Shown: positions 19,372 through 28,901 of the stretch, one piece after another
How positions within the stretch are numbered: position 1 is the stretch's first letter
Layout of the letters: every line of letters begins with the position of its first letter
Source of the DNA: Pantoea sp. Cy-639
GTDB lineage: Bacteria; Pseudomonadota; Gammaproteobacteria; Pseudomonadales; Pseudomonadaceae
Reading direction: 5' to 3'
Assembly: GCF_011752525.1 (NCBI RefSeq)
Contig: NZ_VWXI01000005.1
Span: 1-64,000, forward strand
Length of the DNA: 64,000 bases
Translations under genes and position numbers: made by a program
Notes under the pieces: model-generated
The model's input: the letters and a program-made list of their open reading frames with translations, nothing else
Database searches by the model: none
What the model was told of the DNA's origin: nothing

Positions 19372-20289
19372 ATGCGCATCGTTCGTCAATTGCTGGGCGC
19401 CGCCATCGCGGCCGCTGTCATCGCATCGCCGGTCATGGCCGAAGAGCTGACCGGAACCCTGAAGAAGATCAAGGATTCGGGCACCATCACCCTGGGCCAC
19501 CGTGACTCTTCCATCCCGTTCTCCTACCTGGCCGGCAAACCGGAACCGGTAGGCTACTCCCACGACATCCAGCTCGCCGTTGTCGAAGCCCTGAAAAAGC
19601 AACTGGGCACCGACATCAAGGTCAAGTACAACCTCGTCACCTCGCAGACCCGCATCCCGCTGGTGCAGAACGGCACCGTCGACCTCGAGTGCGGCTCCAC
19701 CACCAACAACGTCGAGCGCCAGCAGCAGGTCGGCTTCACCGTCGGCATCTTCGAAGTCGGCACCCGCCTGTTGACCAAGGTCAAGGATGGCCAGCCATCC
19801 TACAAGGACTTCCCGGATCTGGCCGGCAAGAACGTGGTGACCACCGCCGGCACCACCTCCGAGCGCCTGCTCAAGGCAATGAACGCCGACAAGCAGATGA
19901 AGATGAACGTGATCTCGGCCAAAGACCACGGCGAGGCCTTCAACATGCTCGAAAGCGGCCGCGCCGTGGCCTTCATGATGGACGACGCCCTGCTCGCCGG
20001 CGAAATGGCCAAGGCCCGCAAGCCATCGGACTGGGTCATCACCGGTACCCCGCAGTCGTACGAAATCTATGGCTGCATGGTTCGCAAGGATGACGCCGCG
20101 TTCAAGAAGGCAGTCGACGAAGCCATCGTCGCGTACTTCAAGTCGGGTGACGTCAACAAGAGCTACGACAAGTGGTTCCAGCAGCCAATCCCGCCAAAAG
20201 GCCTGAACCTGAACTTCCCGATGAGCGATGAGTTGAAGAAGCTGATCGCCGAGCCGACCGACAAGGCGGCGGACGAGAAGAAGTCCTGA
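19372..20289 (+). CDS. aatJ: Periplasmic glutamate/aspartate-binding protein AatJ
   Basis: A 305-residue solute-binding protein (GltI/BztA-like, family 3) that delivers Glu and Asp to the AatQM permease. A Sec signal peptide (IVRQLLGAAIAAAVIASPVMA) is cleaved before EELTGTL. The binding fold is seen in ITLGHRDSSIPFSY, DLECGSTTNN and AGTTSERLL. ATG at 19372 follows CGAGG. First gene of aatJQMP, expressed from the sigma-54 promoter upstream; a large hairpin separates it from aatQ. Confidence 0.95.
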   Translation: MRIVRQLLGAAIAAAVIASPVMAEELTGTLKKIKDSGTITLGHRDSSIPFSYLAGKPEPVGYSHDIQLAVVEALKKQLGTDIKVKYNLVTSQTRIPLVQNGTVDLECGSTTNNVERQQQVGFTVGIFEVGTRLLTKVKDGQPSYKDFPDLAGKNVVTTAGTTSERLLKAMNADKQMKMNVISAKDHGEAFNMLESGRAVAFMMDDALLAGEMAKARKPSDWVITGTPQSYEIYGCMVRKDDAAFKKAVDEAIVAYFKSGDVNKSYDKWFQQPIPPKGLNLNFPMSDELKKLIAEPTDKAADEKKS

Positions 20290-20299
20290 CCCCAGGGCA

Positions 20300-20391
20300 G
20301 TGGCCTGGCGCACCTGTGCGCGAATCGATCCGACAGGCCACTCATTAAGTGTCTAACCTTTCATTCGAGGGTGCCTCGCGCACCTTCGAAT
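20300..20391 (+). promoter_or_regulatory. Intercistronic hairpins after aatJ
   Basis: Stem GTGGCCTG (20300-20307) / CAGGCCAC (20334-20341), then ATTCGAGGGTGC (20363-20374) / GCACCTTCGAAT (20380-20391). Neither has a T-run. Such structures after a binding-protein gene typically protect its mRNA and lower expression of the permease genes. Confidence 0.55.
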
Positions 20392-20434
20392 GCTCGAGGG
20401 TGCCCGTGAAACAATCGTCTGAGGGGAAATCCCG

Positions 20435-21181
20435 ATGAATTACAACTGGGACTGGGGCGTGTTCTTCAAGTCCACCGGCGTCGGCAGCGAAACCTACCTG
20501 GACTGGTACATCACCGGCCTGGGCTGGACCATCGCCATTGCCGTTTCCGCCTGGATCATCGCCTTGCTGCTGGGGTCCGTCCTCGGCGTGATGCGTACCG
20601 TGCCCAACCGTCTGGTGTCAGGGATTGCCACCGCCTACGTGGAACTGTTCCGCAACGTGCCGCTGCTGGTGCAACTGTTCATCTGGTACTTCCTGGTACC
20701 GGACCTGCTGCCCGAGGGCCTGCAGGAATGGTTCAAGCAGGACCTCAACCCGACCACCTCGGCGCTGATCAGCGTGGTGGTCTGCCTTGGCCTGTTCACC
20801 GCCGCACGCGTCTGCGAACAGGTGCGCACCGGTATCCAGGCGCTGCCCCGCGGCCAGGAAGCCGCCGCCCGCGCCATGGGCTTCAGCCTGCCGCAGATCT
20901 ACACCAACGTGCTGCTGCCCCAGGCCTACCGGATCATCATTCCGCCGCTCACCTCGGAATTTCTCAACGTGTTCAAGAACTCCTCGGTGGCCTCGCTGAT
21001 CGGCCTGATGGAGCTGCTGGCACAGACCAAGCAGACCGCCGAGTTCTCCGCCAACCTGTTCGAGGCGTTCACCCTCGCCACGCTGATCTACTTCACCCTG
21101 AACATGGGCCTGATGCTGCTCATGCGCATGGTCGAGAAGAAAGTCGCCGTGCCCGGCCTGATTTCCGTGGGAGGCAAGTAA
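20435..21181 (+). CDS. aatQ: Glu/Asp ABC transporter permease AatQ
   Basis: A 248-residue inner-membrane permease of the His/Glu/Gln family (GltJ-like). It has about five hydrophobic helices and the EAA loop that contacts the ATPase (GQEAAARAMGFSLPQIYTNV). Start follows GAGGGG. Its TAA is directly followed by the aatM ATG, so the two permeases are translated in tandem. Confidence 0.95.
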   Translation: MNYNWDWGVFFKSTGVGSETYLDWYITGLGWTIAIAVSAWIIALLLGSVLGVMRTVPNRLVSGIATAYVELFRNVPLLVQLFIWYFLVPDLLPEGLQEWFKQDLNPTTSALISVVVCLGLFTAARVCEQVRTGIQALPRGQEAAARAMGFSLPQIYTNVLLPQAYRIIIPPLTSEFLNVFKNSSVASLIGLMELLAQTKQTAEFSANLFEAFTLATLIYFTLNMGLMLLMRMVEKKVAVPGLISVGGK

Positions 21182-21853
21182 ATGGACATGGATTTCAGCG
21201 AAATCATCCCCGCCCTGCCCGCCCTGTGGGACGGCATGGTGATGACCCTGCAACTGATGGTCATGGGTGTGGTGGGCGGTATCGCCCTGGGCACCCTGCT
21301 GGCCTTGATGCGCCTGTCGTCGAACAAGCTGCTGGCCAACCTGGCCGGCGCCTACGTCAACTACTTCCGCTCGATCCCGCTGCTGCTGGTGATCACCTGG
21401 TTCTACCTGGCGGTACCCTTCGTGCTGCGCTGGATCACCGGCCAGGACACCCCCGTGGGCGCGTTCACCTCCTGCGTGGTGGCGTTCATGATGTTCGAGG
21501 CCGCGTACTTCTGCGAAATCGTCCGCGCCGGCGTGCAATCGATCTCCAAGGGCCAGATGGGCGCGGCGCAGGCGCTGGGCATGACCTATGGCCAGACCAT
21601 GCGCCTGATCATCCTGCCCCAGGCATTTCGCAAGATGACCCCGCTGCTGCTGCAGCAGAGCATCATCCTGTTCCAGGACACCTCGCTGGTCTACACCGTA
21701 GGCCTGGTGGACTTCCTCAACTCGGCCCGCTCCAACGGCGACATCATCGGACGCTCCCATGAGTTCCTGATCTTCGCCGGTGTCGTCTACTTCATCATCA
21801 GCTTCTCCGCTTCCTGGCTGGTCAAGCGCCTGCAAAAAAGGATCACCGTATGA
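21182..21853 (+). CDS. aatM: Glu/Asp ABC transporter permease AatM
   Basis: The second permease half, 223 residues (GltK-like), with the EAA loop [20 protein letters not shown] and five hydrophobic segments. It starts immediately after the aatQ stop and overlaps aatP by ATGA, giving tight stoichiometric coupling. Confidence 0.95.
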   Translation: MDMDFSEIIPALPALWDGMVMTLQLMVMGVVGGIALGTLLALMRLSSNKLLANLAGAYVNYFRSIPLLLVITWFYLAVPFVLRWITGQDTPVGAFTSCVVAFMMFEAAYFCEIVRAGVQSISKGQMGAAQALGMTYGQTMRLIILPQAFRKMTPLLLQQSIILFQDTSLVYTVGLVDFLNSARSNGDIIGRSHEFLIFAGVVYFIISFSASWLVKRLQKRITV

Positions 21854-22584
21854 TTTCCATCAAGAACGTCAACAAGTGGTACGGGGACTTCCAGGTACTG
21901 ACCGACTGCAGCACCGAGGTCAAGAAAGGCGAAGTGGTGGTGGTCTGTGGCCCGTCCGGCTCGGGCAAGTCGACCCTGATCAAGTGCGTCAACGCCCTGG
22001 AGCCCTTCCAGAAGGGCGACATCGTGGTCGACGGCACCTCGATCGCCGACCCGAAGACCAACCTGCCCAAGCTGCGCTCGCGGGTCGGCATGGTGTTCCA
22101 GCACTTCGAGCTGTTCCCGCACCTGAGCATCACCGAGAACCTGACCATCGCCCAGCGCAAGGTACTCGGCCGCAGCGAGGCCGAGGCGACCAAGAAGGGC
22201 CTGGCCCTGCTCGACCGCGTCGGCCTCGGCGCCCATGCCAAGAAGCACCCCGGCCAGCTGTCCGGCGGCCAGCAGCAGCGCGTGGCGATCGCCCGCGCGC
22301 TGTCGATGGACCCGATCGTCATGCTGTTCGACGAGCCGACCTCGGCGCTGGACCCGGAGATGGTCAACGAAGTGCTCGACGTGATGGTCGAGCTGGCCCA
22401 CGAAGGCATGACCATGATGTGCGTGACCCACGAGATGGGCTTCGCCCGCAAGGTCGCCAACCGGGTGATCTTCATGGACAAGGGCAACATCATCGAGGAC
22501 TGCCAGAAGGAAGACTTCTTCGGCAACCCCACCGGCCGCCACGAACGTACCCAGCACTTCCTCAGCAAGATCCTGCAGCACTGA
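21850..22584 (+). CDS. aatP: Glu/Asp ABC transporter ATPase AatP
   Basis: A 244-residue ATPase (GltL/GlnQ-like): Walker [11 protein letters not shown]-loop [13 protein letters not shown], signature [15 protein letters not shown], Walker [15 protein letters not shown] and switch VTHEMGFA. It has no TOBE extension, as usual for polar amino acid importers. Start overlaps the aatM stop. Confidence 0.96.
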   Translation: MISIKNVNKWYGDFQVLTDCSTEVKKGEVVVVCGPSGSGKSTLIKCVNALEPFQKGDIVVDGTSIADPKTNLPKLRSRVGMVFQHFELFPHLSITENLTIAQRKVLGRSEAEATKKGLALLDRVGLGAHAKKHPGQLSGGQQQRVAIARALSMDPIVMLFDEPTSALDPEMVNEVLDVMVELAHEGMTMMCVTHEMGFARKVANRVIFMDKGNIIEDCQKEDFFGNPTGRHERTQHFLSKILQH

Positions 22585-22593
22585 GCAGGCCTG

Positions 22594-22615
22594 CTGCCCG
22601 GTTGACGCCGGGCAG
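22594..22615 (+). promoter_or_regulatory. Hairpin between aatP and aauS
   Basis: CTGCCCGG (22594-22601) / CCGGGCAG (22608-22615) with a 6-base loop and no T-run, in the 60-base gap before the sensor kinase gene. It probably separates high transporter from low regulator expression. Confidence 0.45.
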
Positions 22616-22644
22616 CGGGTGCTGGTCGTGACAAGGCCACTGTG

Positions 22645-24543
22645 ATGAAATGCGACCCTTCGCTCCTTCAGCCTGTCCAGCCCGCCGTGAAATCCCGCCT
22701 GATCCGCCAATTGCTGCTGCCGCCCCTGGTCATCCTGCTGATGGTCGGGCTGGGCATGGCCGGCTTCCTGGTCAGCGAGAACAACGGCATCCGCACCCTC
22801 AGCGAAACCGGCGAGCGCCAGCTGGAGCTGCACGCGCGCACGGTCGAGAGCGAAATCAGCAAGTACACCTACCTGCCCAGCCTGCTGGAGCTGGAAGACA
22901 GCGTCTCGCACCTGCTCACCGATCCGGACGGCGGCTACCGCCAGGCCGTCAACGAATACCTCGAAGGCCTCAACCGCCGCAGTCGCAGCCGGGCGATCTT
23001 CGTCCTCGACACCAGCGGTCGGGTCCAGGCCACCAGCAACTGGCGCGACGCCGACTCGTTCCTTGGCGAGGACCTGTCGTTCCGCGCCTACTTCCAGGAC
23101 GCCGTGCGCGGCGAGCCCGGACGCTTCTACGGCATCGGCAGCACCACCGGCGAAGCCGGCTACTACCTGGCCCATGGGCTGGAGGAGCACGGCAAGATCA
23201 TCGGCGTGGCGGTGATCAAGGTGCGCCTGGACACCCTGGAGGAGCGCTGGCAGCGTGCCCGCCTGGAAGCCTTCGTCAGTGACGAGAACGGCATCATCAT
23301 CCTCTCCAGCGACCCGGCCCGGCGCCTGAAATCGGTACGTCCACTGACGCCGCAGATCAAGGAGCGCCTGGCCCGCAGCCTGCAATACTACTGGTGGCCG
23401 CTCAACGAACTGCAACCCCTGGCCCGCGAAACCCTCGCCGACGGCGTCGAGAAACTCACCTTCCCGGCCAACAGCGAGAACTCCCAGGGCAAGCCGCGCG
23501 AGGTGGCCTATCTGGCCCAGACCCGGCGCCTGGCCGACACGCCCTGGCACTTCACCCTGCTCACGCCGTTGCAGGACTTGCGCCGTGAATCCATGGTCCA
23601 GGGCATCCTGGTCGGCGTGGCCTTCGCCCTGCTGACGATCCTCGCCATCGCCTGGAACGAACGGCGCAAGGTGATCGCCACGCGCCTGGCCGCCCGCGAG
23701 GCCCTGGAAGAAGCCAACAGCCAGCTGGAGCGCAAGATCACCGAGCGCACCGCCGACCTGCGCGCCAGCAACGAGCGTCTCAAGGGCCAGATCCGTGAGC
23801 GCCGGCATGCCGAGCAGACCCTGCGCCACGCCCAGGACGAACTGGTGCAGGCCGGCAAGCTGGCGGCCATCGGCCAGATGTCCACCAGCATCGCCCATGA
23901 ACTCAATCAGCCACTGGCTGCCTTGCGTACGCTCTCCGGCAACACCGTGCGCTTCCTCGAGCGCGGTGCGCTGGAAACCGCCAGCGCCAACCTGCGCACC
24001 ATGAACGAACTGATCGACCGCATGGGCCGGATCACCGCCAGCCTGCGCTCGTTCGCCCGACGTGGCGACGACAGCGGCCAAGCCTCCCTGGAGAAGGCCG
24101 TCGAAGCCACCTTGCAGGTGCTGGCCAACCGCATCGACAACTGCCGCCTGCACCGCCAGTTCGACGACCAGTGGCTGGCCATCGACCAGACCCGGCTGGA
24201 GCAGATCCTGGTCAACCTGCTGGGCAACGCCCTCGACGCCATGGCCGGCCAACCGCTGCCCCAGCTGTGGCTCGAAGGTGAAATCCAGGGCGACAAGTAC
24301 CGCCTGCGCGTGCGTGACAACGGCCACGGCATCGATCCGGAGGCACGCAAGCACCTGTTCGAACCTTTCTTCACCACCAAACCGGGCGAGCATGGCCTGG
24401 GCCTGGGCCTGACGCTGTCGGCGAGCCTGGCCACCGCCGCCAAGGGTACACTGAGCGTCGAACACCCCGCCGGTGGCGGCACTGCCTTCGTCCTTGCCCT
24501 GCCCCTGGTCACGCCCCCTAGCGAACTGGCTGAACCCCTATGA
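22645..24543 (+). CDS. aauS: Sensor histidine kinase AauS (DctB-like)
   Basis: A membrane kinase of about 632 residues sensing acidic amino acids. The order is a first transmembrane helix near 20-42, a periplasmic sensor domain of about 270 residues (double-Cache-like, as in DctB; e.g. FYGIGSTTGEAGYYLAHG), a second helix at about 316-337, a coiled coil (LEEANSQLERKITERTADLRASNE), HisKA with the phosphorylated His near 418 in SIAHELNQPL, and an HATPase domain (NLLGNALDAM, DNGHGI, GLGLGLTLS). The ATG at 22645 is 8 bases after AAGG; a GTG at 22642 is also possible. It overlaps aauR by ATGA, so the pair is coupled. Confidence 0.93.
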   Translation: MKCDPSLLQPVQPAVKSRLIRQLLLPPLVILLMVGLGMAGFLVSENNGIRTLSETGERQLELHARTVESEISKYTYLPSLLELEDSVSHLLTDPDGGYRQAVNEYLEGLNRRSRSRAIFVLDTSGRVQATSNWRDADSFLGEDLSFRAYFQDAVRGEPGRFYGIGSTTGEAGYYLAHGLEEHGKIIGVAVIKVRLDTLEERWQRARLEAFVSDENGIIILSSDPARRLKSVRPLTPQIKERLARSLQYYWWPLNELQPLARETLADGVEKLTFPANSENSQGKPREVAYLAQTRRLADTPWHFTLLTPLQDLRRESMVQGILVGVAFALLTILAIAWNERRKVIATRLAAREALEEANSQLERKITERTADLRASNERLKGQIRERRHAEQTLRHAQDELVQAGKLAAIGQMSTSIAHELNQPLAALRTLSGNTVRFLERGALETASANLRTMNELIDRMGRITASLRSFARRGDDSGQASLEKAVEATLQVLANRIDNCRLHRQFDDQWLAIDQTRLEQILVNLLGNALDAMAGQPLPQLWLEGEIQGDKYRLRVRDNGHGIDPEARKHLFEPFFTTKPGEHGLGLGLTLSASLATAAKGTLSVEHPAGGGTAFVLALPLVTPPSELAEPL

Positions 24544-25868
24544 ATCAAGCGCCCCTTACCGTCCTGATCGTCGAGGACGACCCGCATGTGCTGCTCGGCT
24601 GCCAACAGGCGCTGGCCCTGGAAGACATCGCCTGCGAAGGCGTCGGCAGTGCCGAACAGGCACTCGAGCGCATCGGCGACGACTTCGCCGGTATCGTCGT
24701 CAGCGATATCCGCCTGCCCGGCATCGATGGCCTGGAGTTGCTCAACCGTCTCAAGGCCCGCGACCGCAGCCTGCCGGTGGTGCTGATCACCGGTCACGGC
24801 GACATCGACATGGCAGTCGGCGCCATGCGCAACGGCGCCTATGACTTCATGGAAAAACCCTTCTCGCCAGAGCGTCTGGTCGAGGTCGTGCGCCGCGCCC
24901 TGGAGCAACGCGGACTGTCTCGCGAGGTGTTCGCCCTGCGCCGTCAGTTGGCCGAGCAGAGCAGCCTGGAGGGCCGTATCATCGGCCGTTCGCCGGCCAT
25001 GGAGCAGTTGCGCGAGCTGATCGCCAACGTCGCCGACACCTCGGCCAATGTGCTGATCGAAGGCGAGACCGGCACCGGCAAGGAACTGGTCGCCCGCTGC
25101 CTGCACGACTTCAGCCGGCGCCAGGCCCAGCCATTCGTGGCCCTCAACTGCGGCGGCCTGCCGGAGAACCTGTTCGAAAGCGAGATCTTCGGCCACGAGG
25201 CCAATGCCTTCACCGGCGCCGGCAAGCGGCGCATCGGCAAGATCGAGCACGCCAATGGTGGCACCTTGTTCCTCGACGAGGTCGAGAGCATGCCGCTCAA
25301 CCTGCAGATCAAGCTGTTGCGCGTGCTGCAGGAGCGCACCCTGGAACGCCTGGGCTCGAACCAGAGCATCCCGGTGGACTGCCGGGTGATCGCCGCGACC
25401 AAGTCCGATCTCGACGCCCTCGGCCAGAGCGGCCAGTTCCGCAGCGACCTGTACTACCGCCTCAACGTGGTGACCCTGGAACTGCCGCCCCTGCGCGAGC
25501 GGCGCGAGGACATCCTGCAGCTGTTCGAACACTTCCTGCAGCAATCGGCGCTGCGCTTCGACCGCGAGGCGCCTGAGCTCGACAGCCAGACCCTGTCGCG
25601 GCTGATGGCCCACGACTGGCCGGGCAACGTGCGTGAGTTGCGCAACGTCGCCGAACGCTACGCCCTGGGCCTGCCGGCCTTCAAGAAAGGCCCCAGCGGC
25701 GGTGCCAGCCAGGGGCTGGGATTCGCCGAGGCGGTGGAGGCGTTCGAGCGCAACCTGCTGACCGACGCCCTGCAACGCAGCGGCGGCAACCTCAGCCAGG
25801 CCAGCCAGGAGCTGGGCATGGCCAAGACCACGCTGTTCGACAAAGTGAAGAAGTACGGCCTCGGCTGA
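24540..25868 (+). CDS. aauR: Sigma-54 response regulator AauR (DctD/NtrC family)
   Basis: A 442-residue activator: receiver domain with phosphorylation site D56 (VVSDIRLPG), AAA+ domain with Walker A GETGTGKE and Walker B GGTLFLDEV, and a C-terminal Fis-type helix-turn-helix (GGNLSQASQELGMAKTTLFDKVKK). The sigma-54 contact loop reads NAFTGA (N222) instead of the usual GAFTGA. Partner of AauS; expected to bind the TTCGG-N4-CCGAA dyads upstream of aatJ and to activate the -24/-12 promoter. Confidence 0.93.
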   Translation: MNQAPLTVLIVEDDPHVLLGCQQALALEDIACEGVGSAEQALERIGDDFAGIVVSDIRLPGIDGLELLNRLKARDRSLPVVLITGHGDIDMAVGAMRNGAYDFMEKPFSPERLVEVVRRALEQRGLSREVFALRRQLAEQSSLEGRIIGRSPAMEQLRELIANVADTSANVLIEGETGTGKELVARCLHDFSRRQAQPFVALNCGGLPENLFESEIFGHEANAFTGAGKRRIGKIEHANGGTLFLDEVESMPLNLQIKLLRVLQERTLERLGSNQSIPVDCRVIAATKSDLDALGQSGQFRSDLYYRLNVVTLELPPLRERREDILQLFEHFLQQSALRFDREAPELDSQTLSRLMAHDWPGNVRELRNVAERYALGLPAFKKGPSGGASQGLGFAEAVEAFERNLLTDALQRSGGNLSQASQELGMAKTTLFDKVKKYGLG

Positions 25869-25893
25869 CCACAACCCAACCTGGAAAGACAAC

Positions 25894-26229
25894 GTGGACC
25901 TGGTATTCAAGGCGGCGCTGGGCGCCGGCGTGGTGGTGCTTCTGGCAGTCCTGTCGAAGACCCGCAACTACTACATCGCCGGCCTGGTGCCGCTGTTCCC
26001 GACCTTCGCCCTGATCGCCCACTACATCGTCGGCAAGGGCCGCCCGCTGGCAGACCTGAAGACCACCATCCTGTTCGGGATGTGGTCGATCATTCCGTAC
26101 TTCGTCTACCTGGCGACTCTGTATCTGCTGGTCGACCGCCTGCGCCTGGAAGCATCGCTGGCGCTGGCCACGGTGGCCTGGCTGGTGGCGGCGACGGTCC
26201 TGGTGAGCCTTTGGATAAGAATGCATTGA
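25894..26229 (+). CDS. glpM: GlpM-family membrane protein
   Basis: A 111-residue protein with four predicted membrane helices and almost no soluble part. It matches GlpM, described in P. aeruginosa as affecting alginate production and glpD-linked activity; its molecular role is unknown. GTG at 25894 follows GGAAAG and starts at MDLVFKAALGAG. It is 25 bases after aauR, so probably in the same transcript. Confidence 0.8.
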   Translation: MDLVFKAALGAGVVVLLAVLSKTRNYYIAGLVPLFPTFALIAHYIVGKGRPLADLKTTILFGMWSIIPYFVYLATLYLLVDRLRLEASLALATVAWLVAATVLVSLWIRMH

Positions 26230-26244
26230 GCCCTGCAATTCGGC

Positions 26245-27240
26245 CTATAGCCCGGCGATATGCGTGCCGTCCTGCCGCTGCGCCTGCAGGTAAGGCAGCA
26301 CCGCCCCGAGCAATGGCGCCTTGAACGGCTCCTGGAAGCGATGCGCCAGCCCCGGGATCAGCCGCAGTTGGCTGCCCTGGATATGCGCCGCCAGGTGCAC
26401 CCCGTGCATCACCGGCAACAGCGGGTCGGCGGTGCCATGCACCACCAGGGTCGGCACGCGTAGCTGATTGAGCAGCTCGACCCGGCTCGGCTCGGCGAGA
26501 ATCGCGATGATCTGGCGCTTCACCCCCTCCGGATTGAATGCCCGATCATAGGCCTGGGCAGCCTGGCGCAGCAGCACCCTGCGCTCGTCCTTCACCTGCG
26601 GGCTGCCCAGCGCCGCCAGCAGATCGGCTTGCTGCTCGATCGCCACCTCGCGGTTCGGTGCGTTGCGGCGCGCCAGCAACTGCACCAGCGCCGGGTTTGG
26701 CGCCGGCAACCCGGCAGCGCCCGAGCTGGTCATCACCAGGGTCAGGCTGCGCACCCGTTCGGGCGCCATGGCCGCGATGCGCTGGGCGATCATGCCGCCC
26801 ATGCTCACCCCCAGCACATGGAACTGGCGGACCTGCAACGCATCCATCAGTTTCAGGCCATCACCGGCCATGTCGGTCAAGGTATAGGGCGCGGCCACCG
26901 GCAGGCCGAGCTTGTAGCGCAACAGCTCGACGGTCAGGTTGGCCGAGGCTGGCAACTGGTTCCAGCGCGACAGGCCGACATCACGGTTGTCGTAGCGGAT
27001 CACCCGAAAGCCCTGGCGGCACAGCGCCTCGACCACATCGTCCGGCCAGTGGATCAACTGCCCACCCAGCCCCATGACCAGCAGCAAGGCCGGATCCCGG
27101 GGGGCGCCGACGCTCTGGTAGACCAGGCTCAATTCGCCCAGTTCGACCCGCTGCACCGGCACATGAACGTCACAGCGGGCATCGGCGAAGCTCGCCGGCA
27201 CGCTGACCAGTAAAAGAAAGAAAAACAGAAAAGCCCGCAT
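26245..27240 (-). CDS. Exported alpha/beta hydrolase
   Basis: A 331-residue hydrolase with a signal peptide ([19 protein letters not shown], cleavage before DARCDV). The catalytic set is nucleophile GVSMGG, Asp in [10 protein letters not shown], and a His near the C-terminus (LAHRFQEP); the oxyanion segment is [10 protein letters not shown] and the cap is short. Similar to periplasmic esterase/lactonase-like enzymes; substrate unknown. Start 27240 is chosen because it begins the signal sequence; an upstream in-frame extension of 24 codons exists. Divergent from metR. Confidence 0.85.
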   Translation of the reverse strand: MRAFLFFFLLLVSVPASFADARCDVHVPVQRVELGELSLVYQSVGAPRDPALLLVMGLGGQLIHWPDDVVEALCRQGFRVIRYDNRDVGLSRWNQLPASANLTVELLRYKLGLPVAAPYTLTDMAGDGLKLMDALQVRQFHVLGVSMGGMIAQRIAAMAPERVRSLTLVMTSSGAAGLPAPNPALVQLLARRNAPNREVAIEQQADLLAALGSPQVKDERRVLLRQAAQAYDRAFNPEGVKRQIIAILAEPSRVELLNQLRVPTLVVHGTADPLLPVMHGVHLAAHIQGSQLRLIPGLAHRFQEPFKAPLLGAVLPYLQAQRQDGTHIAGL

Positions 27241-27383
27241 GAAAAGAAACACCAGAATGCAGATCCCCAGTAGAGCGCGAGTCTGATGAAATCCGTTCGA
27301 GCGCGCTGCCACAAAACCGTGACAGTTTCGTGAAGCTTGCCGAACGGTCGCTCCTATGACGCGGTCGACAGCGCAAGCCTGTA

Positions 27384-27396
27384 TGAGGGAAACTCA
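27384..27396. promoter_or_regulatory. Possible LysR-type dyad upstream of metR
   Basis: TGAG-GGAAA-CTCA is a 4+4 inverted repeat with a 5-base spacer, resembling the MetR half-site pattern TGAA-N5-TTCA with one change per arm. It lies 45 bases before the metR start in the divergent spacer. Confidence 0.35.
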
Positions 27397-27440
27397 ACAA
27401 CACTTCTCGCTACTCCCAGTTATTGCTCACGGAGCCCGTC

Positions 27441-28358
27441 GTGCTTGAAATCCGCCACTTGAAAACCCTTCACGCCCTGCGCGAAGCCGACAGCCTGGTG
27501 GAGGCCGCCGAGCGCCTGCACCTGACCCAGTCGGCGCTGTCGCACCAGTTCAAGGAGCTGGAAGAACGCCTGGGACTGCCGCTGTTCGTGCGCAAGACCA
27601 AACCCATCCGCTTCACCAGCGCCGGCCTGCGCCTGCTGCAACTGGCCGACGCTACCTTGCCGTTGCTGCGCGGCGCCGAACGCGACATCGCCCGCCTGGC
27701 CGGTGGCACCGCCGGACGCCTGCACATGGCCATCGAGTGCCACAGCTGCTTCCAGTGGCTGATGCCGACCATCGACCAGTTCCGCGACGTCTGGCCGGAA
27801 GTGGAGCTGGACCTGGCCTCGGGCTTCGCCTTCGCCCCATTGCCGGCCCTGGCCCGAGGCGACCTCGACCTGGTGGTGACCTCCGACCCGCTGGACCTGG
27901 CCGGCATCACCTACGTGCCACTGTTCACCTATGAAGCCATGCTCGCCGTGGCCAACCAGCACCCGTTGGCCGGCAAACCCTATATCGTGCCCCAGGATCT
28001 GGTCGACCAGACCTTGATCACCTATCCGGTGGAACGCGACCGCCTCGACATCTTCACCCGCTTCCTCGAGCCGGCCGACATCGAGCCGGCCGCGGTGCGT
28101 ACCTCGGAACTGACGGTGATGATGATGCAACTGGTGGCCAGCGGCCGTGGCGTGTGCGGCATGCCGCACTGGGCGCTGCACGAGTACAGCTCGCGGGGCT
28201 ATGTGAAGGGCAAGCGCCTGGGCGAGAAAGGCCTGTTCGCCACGCTCTACGCGGCGGTGCGCACCGACATGCTCGATGCGCCGTACATGCGCGACTTCCT
28301 GCTGACTGCCAAGGACACCTCGTTCGCCACCCTCGACGGGGTCAGCGCGGTGCGTTGA
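27441..28358 (+). CDS. metR: LysR-family methionine regulator MetR
   Basis: A 305-residue LysR regulator. The N-terminal helix-turn-helix begins at MLEIRHLKTLHALREADSL, contains LTQSALSHQFKELEERLG, and is followed by the effector domain. The opening sequence is that of MetR, which activates metE/metH with homocysteine as co-effector. GTG at 27441 is chosen because GGAG lies at 27431-27434 and it starts exactly at the conserved MLEIRHLKT. Its 3' end overlaps the convergent Nudix gene by 17 bases. Confidence 0.9.
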   Translation: MLEIRHLKTLHALREADSLVEAAERLHLTQSALSHQFKELEERLGLPLFVRKTKPIRFTSAGLRLLQLADATLPLLRGAERDIARLAGGTAGRLHMAIECHSCFQWLMPTIDQFRDVWPEVELDLASGFAFAPLPALARGDLDLVVTSDPLDLAGITYVPLFTYEAMLAVANQHPLAGKPYIVPQDLVDQTLITYPVERDRLDIFTRFLEPADIEPAAVRTSELTVMMMQLVASGRGVCGMPHWALHEYSSRGYVKGKRLGEKGLFATLYAAVRTDMLDAPYMRDFLLTAKDTSFATLDGVSAVR

Positions 28359-28755
28359 GGCCTTCGCGCCACAGCGGCAGGATCAGGTCGCGGGTCAGCG
28401 GTGCCAGGTTGAGTTCGCTCGCCTGGTCGGCGGCCAGCCAGGTCACCTCTTCGATTTCGGCTGCGGGCACCACGACCTCATGGCACTCGACACGGAACAG
28501 CTCGGCTTGCACCTCAAAGCCGGGCTCGTTGGCGGCCGGGGCGCTGAAGCGGCCCAGGTGGACAGCCTCGGCAGGGTCGACACGCAACCCCAGTTCCTCG
28601 TGCAGCTCGCGCGCCAGGGCCTGGGCCGGCGACTCGCCCGCGTCGATCTTGCCGCCAGGTTGCATGAAAGCCTGGGTGCCACGCTTGCGCACCAGCAGGG
28701 TCCGCCCCTGAGCGTCGACGAGCAGGGCGGCGGCGATATGGATGGTCTTGGACAT
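28342..28755 (-). CDS. Nudix hydrolase
   Basis: A 137-residue Nudix enzyme with a complete Nudix box (GKIDAGESPAQALARELHEELGL, matching G-x5-E-x7-RE-U-x-EE-x-G-U). The opening AALLVDAQGRTLLVRKRGT is typical of MutT-like housecleaning pyrophosphatases. Substrate cannot be decided. ATG 28755 begins MSKTIHIAAALL. Confidence 0.9.
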   Translation of the reverse strand: MSKTIHIAAALLVDAQGRTLLVRKRGTQAFMQPGGKIDAGESPAQALARELHEELGLRVDPAEAVHLGRFSAPAANEPGFEVQAELFRVECHEVVVPAAEIEEVTWLAADQASELNLAPLTRDLILPLWREGLNAPR

Positions 28756-28901
28756 GACTGGCTCGTGGTGGGTTGGAGGGAGCGCAGGATACCCGACACG
28801 ACGCCTCATCGCGTCACTTCGCAAAGGCCGGCTCCTACGGCCAGGGTCCACCGGACGAATGGCCTCTTGCCAAACCAGCAGCGTCGCTCCATAACCTCCT
28901 C

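Noticed and set aside
21787..24465. 892-codon minus-strand open frame opposite aatP and aauS
   Set aside because: Opposite to clearly conserved transporter and kinase genes; composition (Gln, Val, Gly, Ala, His) is typical of antisense frames in high-GC DNA.
28773..28901. N-terminal extension of the Lhr helicase
   Set aside because: The in-frame upstream residues are derived from a REP-like spacer and do not match the family; the conserved start is MNLPAHQHPV.
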